Notes under the pieces: generated by a model
Told to the model about the DNA's origin: nothing
Databases searched by the model: none
Seen by the model: only the letters and a program-made list of their open reading frames with translations
Program-made: the position numbers and the translations under genes
Part shown: one piece after another, positions 57,908 to 64,000 of the stretch
Numbering within the stretch: position 1 is the stretch's first letter
Layout of the letters: each line of letters begins with the position of its first letter
From: an uncultured Victivallales bacterium
GTDB taxonomy: Bacteria > Verrucomicrobiota > Lentisphaeria > Oligosphaerales > JAFGRS01
DNA: 64,000 nt
Reading direction: 5' to 3'
NCBI GenBank assembly: GCA_903837355.1
Contig: CAILUI010000408.1
Location: forward strand, 1 to 64,000

Positions 57908-59439
57908 CCACCCAAGACGCCAACCCGGCTCCTCTGCGTAACGGCCAGGCCCTGGCGCTGACGCGTCTCCCGCAGCTCAGCCTGGCCGATTTCCGACGGG
58001 TCCTGCTCACCGCCGTGGCCGAAGGTCGACGTGTCGTCGCCTACTTTGGCGCTGCCAGCGGCGTGGCGGGGACGGTGGACCTGTATCTCATCATGGCTGA
58101 CGACTCCCGCAACCGGCTCAATGCCGTGCGCACTGCGGTGACTGGCGCCGAGTTCCCTTCCCTGACCTCGGAATGCCCGCAGGTACACCTCTTCGAGCGC
58201 GAGATCGCGGAGCAGTTCGGGCTGCGGCCGCAGGGCCACCCTTGGCTCAAACCCGTGCGCTACCGTCCCTCGTGGCAGCCGCCGCGTGACGCCTGGGGCC
58301 GCGCCCCGGGAGAACCCATCCTGCCCGGGGTCGGCGACTTCTACCGCGTCGACGGGCAAGACGTCCACGAGGTCGCCGTCGGTCCGGTGCATGCGGGCAT
58401 CATCGAGCCCGGCCATTTCCGTTTCCAGTGCCACGGCGAGCATGTCTTCCATCTCGAGATCGCGCTCGGCTACCAACACCGGGGCGTCGAAGAAGCCCTG
58501 CCCGGCAGCCCGACCGGCCGGGCGCTGCACCTCGCCGAGACCCTCGCTGGCGATACCAGTGTCGGCCACGCCTCGGCCTACTGCCAGGTCATCGAGGCGC
58601 TGGGCGATATCCAGGCGCCGGTTCGGGGGCAGACCCTGCGCGGTATCGCCCTCGAACTCGAACGCCTGGCCAACCACATCGGCGACCTTGGGGCCCTGGC
58701 GAACGACGTCGGCTTCCTGCCCACGTCCGCCTACTGCGGTCGCATCCGTGGTGACGCCCTGAACCTGACGGCCCTGCTCTGCGGCAACCGCTTCGGCCGC
58801 GGCTTGCTGCGCCCCGGCGGGGTCCGTTTCGACGTCGATGCCGAGCGCCTCGCTACCCTGCGCCAACGCCTGGACGCCCTGGAAAGCGATGCCGCCAGTG
58901 CCATCAACCTGCTCTGGGAAACCCCTTCGGTGCTGGCGCGCTTCGAGGGTAAGGGCATCCTGACCAAGGAGGTCTGCCACACCCTGGGCATCGTCGGCCT
59001 GCCGGCGCGAGCCGCGGGCATCGGCCAGGACGCCCGGCGCGACCAGCCGGCGGGGATCTTCCGCTTCGTCCATATCCCGGTCTCAACGTGGAGCACGGGA
59101 GACGTCTTCGCGCGGGCCTACGTGCGCTGGCTGGAGGTGCAACAGTCCATCGTCTTCATCCGGGACCAACTCGGGGCTCTTCCCGGTGGCCCCGTCCAGG
59201 GAGGCGTGGGCGCGCTCAAACCCCAGCACCTCGCCGTGGCTCTGGTCGAGGGCTGGCGCGGCGAACTCTGCCATGTCGCCATCACCGACGGTAACGGCGC
59301 CCTGAGCCGCTACAAAGTCGTGGACCCGTCCTTCCACAACTGGACCGGACTCGCCTACGCCTTGCGCGACCAGCAGATCTCCGATTTCCCGCTCTGCAAC
59401 AAGAGCTTCAACCTCTCCTACTGCGGACACGACCTGTAA
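57904..59439 (+). CDS. hyfG: Ehr-type large subunit (NuoC-NuoD-like, no NiFe ligands)
   Basis: The product has 511 residues. Residues ~25-125 are NuoC/HycE-N-like (HLFEREIAEQFGLRPQGHPW, LKPVRY). Residues ~150-511 are the NuoD/NiFe-hydrogenase large-subunit fold (PVHAGIIEPGHFRFQCHGEH, HRGVEEAL, LELERLANHIGDLGALANDV). At the first metal site, where hydrogenases have RxCGxCxxxH, the sequence is LAGDTSVGH (residues 214-222), with no cysteine. At the second, instead of DPCxxC, the end is SFNLSYCGHDL (501-511). NiFe therefore cannot be bound in the usual way, and the protein ends at the site, so no C-terminal peptide is left to cleave. This matches energy-converting-hydrogenase-related (Ehr) complexes. 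The electron acceptor is unknown. Confidence 0.9.
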   Translation: MTTQDANPAPLRNGQALALTRLPQLSLADFRRVLLTAVAEGRRVVAYFGAASGVAGTVDLYLIMADDSRNRLNAVRTAVTGAEFPSLTSECPQVHLFEREIAEQFGLRPQGHPWLKPVRYRPSWQPPRDAWGRAPGEPILPGVGDFYRVDGQDVHEVAVGPVHAGIIEPGHFRFQCHGEHVFHLEIALGYQHRGVEEALPGSPTGRALHLAETLAGDTSVGHASAYCQVIEALGDIQAPVRGQTLRGIALELERLANHIGDLGALANDVGFLPTSAYCGRIRGDALNLTALLCGNRFGRGLLRPGGVRFDVDAERLATLRQRLDALESDAASAINLLWETPSVLARFEGKGILTKEVCHTLGIVGLPARAAGIGQDARRDQPAGIFRFVHIPVSTWSTGDVFARAYVRWLEVQQSIVFIRDQLGALPGGPVQGGVGALKPQHLAVALVEGWRGELCHVAITDGNGALSRYKVVDPSFHNWTGLAYALRDQQISDFPLCNKSFNLSYCGHDL

Positions 59440-59467
59440 CCCCCAACGGGGCGCGGAAGAAGACGCC

Positions 59468-60235
59468 ATGCTCAAGATTGCCCTGGCTCGCCTGCACCAA
59501 GGTCACCGGACCCGGCCCTTCCCCAACGGCCCGCCTCCAGAGTTGCCGGATCGCTACCGCGGCCGCCTGCGCTTCGACCGCAGCCGCTGCCCGACCGACT
59601 GCCGGACCTGCGTCAGCGCCTGCCCGGTGGACGCCATCCGCCTGCCCGGTCCGGCAGCCGCCACCGTCGACCTCGGCCGCTGCCTGTTCTGCACGGACTG
59701 CGCCGATGCCTGTCCGCAACAGGCCATCTCGCACTCACGGGACTACCAGCAGGCCGTGCGGCGGCGCCAGGATCTGGTCGTTGGCCGCGACCAGGAACTG
59801 GCCCTGGCCGAACCGCTGGCGCTCGAGCTCAAACGCCTCCTGGGCCGCTCCCTCAAACTGCGCCAGGTCAGCGCCGGCGGCTGTAACGCCTGCGAGGCCG
59901 ACACCAACGTGCTGAACACCCTGGTCTTCGACCTGGCGCGCTTCGGCATCCAATTCGTGGCCTCCCCGCGCCACGCCGATGGCGTCCTGGTGACCGGCCC
60001 GGTCTCCACCAACATGCGCGCCGCGCTGCTGGATACGTACACGGCGGTCCCGGCCCCGAAGATCGTCATCGTCGTCGGCGCCTGCGCCATCTCCGGAGGC
60101 CCCTACCTGGACCGCCCCGAGACCTGCAACGGGGTCGGCGATCTCCTCCCTGTCGACCTCTACGTCCCCGGCTGCCCGCCCCATCCTTACACCATCCTCG
60201 ATGGTCTGCTGCGGCTCTTGGGACGCGCCGGCTGA
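59468..60235 (+). CDS. hyfI: Ferredoxin-NuoB-like fusion, small subunit of the Ehr-type complex
   Basis: The product has 255 residues. Residues ~38-90 are a two-cluster ferredoxin: CPTDCRTCVSACP (spacing C-x3-C-x2-C-x3-C) and CLFCTDCADACP. Residues ~130-255 are the NuoB/HyfI small subunit with Cys139 and Cys142 (GGCNACE), GACAISGG and VPGCPPHP, all four ligands of an N2-type [4Fe-4S] cluster. In hydrogenase 4 these are two proteins (HyfH and HyfI); here they are one. The fusion gives a short electron chain from an outside ferredoxin to the large subunit. It is the last gene of the operon. Confidence 0.9.
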   Translation: MLKIALARLHQGHRTRPFPNGPPPELPDRYRGRLRFDRSRCPTDCRTCVSACPVDAIRLPGPAAATVDLGRCLFCTDCADACPQQAISHSRDYQQAVRRRQDLVVGRDQELALAEPLALELKRLLGRSLKLRQVSAGGCNACEADTNVLNTLVFDLARFGIQFVASPRHADGVLVTGPVSTNMRAALLDTYTAVPAPKIVIVVGACAISGGPYLDRPETCNGVGDLLPVDLYVPGCPPHPYTILDGLLRLLGRAG

Positions 60236-60288
60236 CGCGGCGCGGGGCTCGCGGTTCACCTGCCAGCATGTCCGTCCCGCCCCCGCAA

Positions 60289-60354
60289 GCCGGGTTCTCC
60301 GCAACCCGGCCGCGGGATACGGAGATCCCGCGTTCCACCGGGCCGATGGCCCGG
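60289..60354. other. Three adjacent perfect hairpins in a convergent gap
   Basis: Hairpin 1 is GCCGGGTT-CTCCGC-AACCCGGC (60289-60310). Hairpin 2 is CGCGGGAT-ACGGAG-ATCCCGCG (60311-60332). Hairpin 3 is CCGGGCC-GAT-GGCCCGG (60338-60354). Hairpins 1 and 2 are directly adjacent, have equal size, and their loops contain CTCCG and CGGAG, which are complementary. They lie between the 3' ends of the Ehr operon and the GH106-like gene and may terminate both. There is no T-run. Confidence 0.6.
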
Positions 60355-60380
60355 CTGGAGGGTCCGTCCGGTCCGCCCGT

Positions 60381-63300
60381 TCACCGCCCCAGGCGGCCCA
60401 GACGCGGGGTCGCGACGGTGAACTCGAGGCGTTCGCCGGCGCGACCGTGGTACCCCCCCCAGCCTACCCGCAACTCCACAAGCTGGGCGCGGTCCAGCAC
60501 GCCATCGCCAGCCTTGTTCCAGGCCACTGGCGCCAGCCGGTCCCAAGGCACCCAGGCGCACTGGTGGCCCGACTCGTTCAGAGCAAACCCCAACGGTGCC
60601 AGAAACTCGCCCCCATCCGCCTCGACGGCGAATAGGTAAGCCGGCGCGCCAATGTCCTGCCCGGCGGGGACATCCATGTCGATCACGATGAAGTCCGCCT
60701 GCGACCCGTCCACCGCCGGACTGAAGCGCAAGCGCAGGAACAGGAAGGTGTCGACGTCACTCTTGCGGACCTCTCCCATCACGCGCCAGCCCGGCTGACC
60801 ATCGGCGAGATGGGCCGTGACCACCGGCTCAGCGGCCACAAATTCGCCCGGGGTTGGTTCGACATCGCGGGTAGGAAGGATGGCCGCCGCCTCGGCTTGG
60901 ACCGTCCCCCCAACCGCCGCCAGGAGCTGCCGCTCCCGCGCCTGCGGCCAGCGCAACACGACGGCGTCATAGGCATCCAGGTCGACGTCGACCTCGGGGC
61001 CGGGCAACGTGGTCCGGGCCCCCGTGCCGGGATCCCAGGCCTCGCCGGCACCGCTGGCAGCAATCGTAACCTGGCCACGGAACGGCAGCGGGCTGTCGTT
61101 GATCAGCAAGTAGACGTCGGCCCCATCAATCCGCCGGTGCGTAGCCCGCAGCGGCGCCTTGGCGGGCACGCGCACATCAGGTTCCAGGAGCCGGTCCAGC
61201 AGACCCGGCAACAGCGACTCCATGCCGGCCGGCAGGAAGGCACCCGTGCCTCCCGCCACCGTCTGGACCGTGGGCGCTGCGGCTGTGCCGAACCACTGCT
61301 GCCCAGCCGCTACCACCGCGGGCGCCGGGAACTCGCGCTCGCTGTTGGCCGGTCGCAGGGCCAGGCCGATGACCACGCCGCCGGCGCGATGGAAGGCCGT
61401 GATCTTGTCCCAGGCTGCCGTCGGCAGCGTTTCGACGCCCGGCAAAACCAGCACCTTCCAGCGCAGCTTGCCATGTACCAGTGTGCCGCCTTCCAGCGTG
61501 GCCTCCGCCAACGCCTGCGCATCAACAATCGTGACCTCACGACCGGCGCCGTACAAGGCTTCGAGCGCACCCAGGTAGGCCTGCTCGATGCGCATGGCGG
61601 TCGGATTGCGGGTGGCCTGGTGCGGGGCGGGGTCGTAGTATGGCCAGAGGCTCTCGACCGGGTAGACGACGGCCACATCGGCCACCTGGTAACCGCCGCG
61701 CAGCGCGGTGCAGCAGCGTCCGACGTACTCGTTCAGCCGCATCAGTTCCGCGCCCGTCAGGCCGGCAAAGGAGTAGTAGCTGGTGATGGTGTTGATGCCG
61801 CTGACCACCTGCCGGTTGATGGTGCCGCGGATTTCGGCCAGAGTCACCTCCTGCGGCGGCCGCGTGTCGCCGGCCGGGCGATAGCGCTGCACATGGTCGG
61901 AGGTCTCGGACATGGTCAGGGTGCGACCCTCGAGTTCGGCCGCGCTCGCCGCGAGCCGGGCGCTGATCCAGGGCACCTGCGGCGGCAGGCTGGTCAGGCA
62001 GTCGATGCTGGGCGCATCCAGGTCGCGCAGGCAGGCGAAGAGGCTGCCATAGAACGGGACATGCATCCGCAACCCCTCTTCCCACAGGAAGTGGCCGCCA
62101 GAGGGCACGTTGTGCGCCCGACACCAGGCGCGGACGGGCTGCGTAAAACTCGCCCGCACCACCTCCGTCACCGTTTGCCAGAAGTCATAGCGGACCTGCC
62201 GTGCCCGCGGGCTGTCGGCGAACGCCAGCGCCGCCAACTCGGGCTCCAGCGGGTAGCCGCGCCGCCGCGCAAACTCCGGCGCCAGGTTCGCCGACCACGG
62301 CAGTACGGCATAGGGCATCGGCGCCAAAAAGGCGCTCATCAGCGAAGGCTCGTCGGTGAACGTCGCCTGGAAGATGGACCCCAGGTCGGCCCCGAGTTCG
62401 CGGGCATAGGCGTCGTGAGTCAGCGCCAAGTAGCGTGCGGTAGGTTCCGGCAACAGCAGATTGGTGTAGGGCTGGTGCCGAAATACGTTCATGGCGGCGT
62501 GGGTACCGTCGTAGATGCGGTCGCGCGTCATCAGCACCACCTGCCAGCGGCCAGGCGGCGGCGTCCAGCGCAACTCGCCGGCATGGATCATCCAGGTCAG
62601 CGGCACCGCCGCCGCGGACGCCGGACCGGTCGGGTAGGCCGTCGCCAGCAGCAGGGCGCCGGGAGGGACTTTCAGCGTCACGGGCCCCTCGGTGCGAACG
62701 CTGGCCACCAGCAGTCCTTCGGGCTCCCACTCGGGGTGCCCCTCAAGAACCTGCCCGCCGGCGGTGCCGGACGGATAGCCTTTCTCGTCATAGAGCCAGA
62801 GCGCCATCCGCAGTTCGCGTGCTCTGGCGACCACGCGGCGCAACTGCTCCCAGGCCTCAGGGTTGCGCAGGTAGTCGTCACCCCAGGCCACGTTGGTGGC
62901 GACGCCGCCGAAGCCCTGGGCGCGCAGGGTCTCCAGCAGGCCGATATCGGCCCCCGGCCCCGCTGGCCAGGCGTGCGTGATCTTCAGGATCCGCGCCGAG
63001 CCGGGCGGATCCAGGAAGCGCTCGGCGAATGGACGGTCCTCGGCAGGCAGTGCTTTCACACTCATCTCCTTCTCGGGCAGGAGCGACAACTGCGGCCCGA
63101 CGATACCCCCCGGGCCGCCTTGGTCCCGGACCTGGATGGCAAGCGTATTCACCTCACCGTAGCGCACCACGGCAGGCGGTACCAGGTAACGCCGTAGCGC
63201 CGCCGAAGGCACGGGCAGCCCCGGTCCCGTTTCCCCTACGAGCTGGCCGTTGACGAAGGCGCGATCCACATCGTCCACTGCACCCAGTTGCAGCACCAGC

Positions 63301-63674
63301 ACCTCCCCTTGCCACGCCGCCGGAATGACCACACTGCGCCGGTACCAGGCGACGCCATCGTAGTCCGACCAAGGCATGGTACCCTTGGGCGCAGGCGGCT
63401 GCCCGGGCCGAGGCTCAGTCACGCCCTGTGCCTCCCAAACCCCGGGCGCACGCAGTTCCCGCCAGTCCGAGTCATTGAAGGCCGGATGCTGCCAGCCCGC
63501 GGCCGCGCCAACCTCCTGGGGGTCGGTGGCAAAACGCCAGGGGCCCTCGAGATTCCCCAGGAATGCCTCCAGCGTGGTGACCTCGCCAGCCTGTGCCGAG
63601 GCCCAGGCAAGGGTCACGGCCAGCACGGCCAGGCGGAGGATGGAGTGACGGCAGCGGCCATGGGCAGAAGCCAT
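60381..63674 (-). CDS. Secreted GH106-like glycosidase with GH2-type N-terminal domain
   Basis: The product has 1097 residues and a signal peptide (SILRLAVLAVTLAWASAQAG). Residues ~35-200 form a GH2-like jelly-roll (NDSDWRELRAPGVWEAQGVT, VDDVDRAFVNGQLVGETGPG). Residues ~225-700 resemble the GH106-type barrel: MALWLYDEKGYPSGTAGGQV, FQATFTDEPSLMSAFL, and GGHFLWEEGLRMHVPFYGSL. A Rossmann-like glutamine-amidotransferase-type segment (~720-830) and beta-sandwich domains follow. The LWLYDE...PSG signature is shared with 29898-32915, so the two are distant paralogs. Family members are alpha-L-rhamnosidases, but the substrate here is inferred. The protein is exported, unlike its paralog. Confidence 0.75.
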   Translation of the reverse strand: MASAHGRCRHSILRLAVLAVTLAWASAQAGEVTTLEAFLGNLEGPWRFATDPQEVGAAAGWQHPAFNDSDWRELRAPGVWEAQGVTEPRPGQPPAPKGTMPWSDYDGVAWYRRSVVIPAAWQGEVLVLQLGAVDDVDRAFVNGQLVGETGPGLPVPSAALRRYLVPPAVVRYGEVNTLAIQVRDQGGPGGIVGPQLSLLPEKEMSVKALPAEDRPFAERFLDPPGSARILKITHAWPAGPGADIGLLETLRAQGFGGVATNVAWGDDYLRNPEAWEQLRRVVARARELRMALWLYDEKGYPSGTAGGQVLEGHPEWEPEGLLVASVRTEGPVTLKVPPGALLLATAYPTGPASAAAVPLTWMIHAGELRWTPPPGRWQVVLMTRDRIYDGTHAAMNVFRHQPYTNLLLPEPTARYLALTHDAYARELGADLGSIFQATFTDEPSLMSAFLAPMPYAVLPWSANLAPEFARRRGYPLEPELAALAFADSPRARQVRYDFWQTVTEVVRASFTQPVRAWCRAHNVPSGGHFLWEEGLRMHVPFYGSLFACLRDLDAPSIDCLTSLPPQVPWISARLAASAAELEGRTLTMSETSDHVQRYRPAGDTRPPQEVTLAEIRGTINRQVVSGINTITSYYSFAGLTGAELMRLNEYVGRCCTALRGGYQVADVAVVYPVESLWPYYDPAPHQATRNPTAMRIEQAYLGALEALYGAGREVTIVDAQALAEATLEGGTLVHGKLRWKVLVLPGVETLPTAAWDKITAFHRAGGVVIGLALRPANSEREFPAPAVVAAGQQWFGTAAAPTVQTVAGGTGAFLPAGMESLLPGLLDRLLEPDVRVPAKAPLRATHRRIDGADVYLLINDSPLPFRGQVTIAASGAGEAWDPGTGARTTLPGPEVDVDLDAYDAVVLRWPQARERQLLAAVGGTVQAEAAAILPTRDVEPTPGEFVAAEPVVTAHLADGQPGWRVMGEVRKSDVDTFLFLRLRFSPAVDGSQADFIVIDMDVPAGQDIGAPAYLFAVEADGGEFLAPLGFALNESGHQCAWVPWDRLAPVAWNKAGDGVLDRAQLVELRVGWGGYHGRAGERLEFTVATPRLGRLGR

Positions 63675-63696
63675 TGCGGCTCACTTTCGTTGGCGG

Positions 63697-64000
63697 TTAC
63701 GGGCGGGGCGGCGGGTCCGTCGGGGTGGTCACGATGTCGTCGTAGCTGCCGTAGTAGGGCGCATTACAGTCAATCCAGGCCGCCAGCGCCTGCCAGTCAG
63801 CCAGGGGCAGCTTGACCTTGCCGTGGCCGTCCTTGAGCAGCTTCATCAGCGGGCTGACCGCCGAGCCGACAGCGTAGGGCGCCAGCGGCAGCTTGGCGCC
63901 GGCGTATCCCCCCACGGTGACCTGCTTGACGTGGGGCTGCAGCGCCAGGAAGGAGTCGCTGACACAATGCTGCGGTCCCTCGTCGCCATCGGCCGGCGCC
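63697..64000 (-). CDS. C-terminal part of a cytochrome/HzsA-like protein (runs off the window)
   Basis: The reading frame is open from the window edge to the stop at 63697, giving about 101 residues. An internal GTG at 63915 is not the true start, because coding sequence continues upstream (HCVSDSFLALQPHVKQ). The end LMKLLKDGHGKVKLPLADWQ, then AAWIDCNAPYYG, parallels the end of the 23823-27059 protein (LVELLRRGHQEVTLSPEEMD, then WIDLGAPYY). It is therefore probably the tail of a second secreted diheme or propeller-type protein; no heme motif is inside the visible part. It lies 22 bases upstream of the GH106-like gene on the same strand. Confidence 0.75.
   Translation of the reverse strand, partial: APADGDEGPQHCVSDSFLALQPHVKQVTVGGYAGAKLPLAPYAVGSAVSPLMKLLKDGHGKVKLPLADWQALAAWIDCNAPYYGSYDDIVTTPTDPPPRP

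Noticed and set aside
52867-60235. Functional group 4 NiFe hydrogenase
   Set aside because: The large subunit has no cysteine at the first metal site and no DPCxxC at the second, so the name hydrogenase would mislead.
60810-63197. 795-residue plus-strand reading frame opposite the second GH106-like gene
   Set aside because: Low-complexity Arg/Gln/Gly composition and no motifs; the minus-strand gene explains the region.

Overview
The window is GC-rich bacterial DNA whose gene content points to the PVC group (Planctomycetota, Lentisphaerota or Kiritimatiellota-like). The clues are large secreted glycosidases mixed with Gfo/Idh-type oxidoreductases, diheme cytochromes with a hydrazine-synthase-alpha-like beta-propeller, a MurC-MurB fusion, an 11-subunit complex I, and a GAAC-type palindromic repeat common in such genomes. 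The phylum is an inference from gene content.

Region 1 (1-10.3 kb) is accessory DNA. It holds three co-directional genes that look like a piece of a phage tail module (96-3065), a HigB/HigA-like toxin-antitoxin pair on the minus strand (3290-4231), a small zinc-ribbon membrane protein flanked by two copies of a structured non-coding module (4340-5452), and a protein of unknown function with an internal duplication (5623-7254). It ends with a helix-turn-helix protein (7380-8312) and an amidoligase plus HAD-like pair (8571-9991). It abuts the 3' end of a tRNA-Tyr gene (10325-10409). The most unusual element is the ~170-nt leader of the 5623 gene. It starts at a TTGACA-17-TACTGT promoter and carries two hairpins with the same seven-base loop CGGCTAA on different, compensated stems. 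Both loops are fully complementary to a single TTAGCCG segment between them, which is the layout of a two-state RNA switch.

Region 2 (10.7-21.7 kb) is one operon, nuoABCDHIJKLMN. It encodes the membrane arm and connecting module of complex I; the NADH-binding module NuoEFG is absent. NuoL carries a histidine-rich tandem repeat in a loop.

Region 3 (21.9-49.6 kb) is a carbohydrate-processing locus. It holds a cupin protein, two Gfo/Idh/MocA oxidoreductases that lack the usual EKP lysine, a diheme cytochrome/beta-propeller protein, and predicted glycosidases related to GH99 (WbsX), GH106, GH29, DUF4091/GH123, GH38 and GH42. It also holds a lipoprotein esterase and secreted proteins of unclear function. 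Together they suggest breakdown of fucose- and rhamnose-containing heteropolysaccharide, although the substrate is inferred. The plus-strand half (21.9-36.2 kb) converges on the minus-strand half (36.3-49.5 kb).

Region 4 (49.6-60.2 kb) has the MurC-MurB fusion on the minus strand. Divergent from it is an operon of an HTH-EIIA regulator followed by six subunits of an energy-converting-hydrogenase-related (Ehr-type) membrane complex. Its large subunit lacks both CxxC motifs that hold NiFe in true hydrogenases. Region 5 (60.2-64 kb) has paired hairpins with complementary loops in a convergent gap, a second GH106-like protein, and the 3' end of a second cytochrome-type gene that runs off the window.
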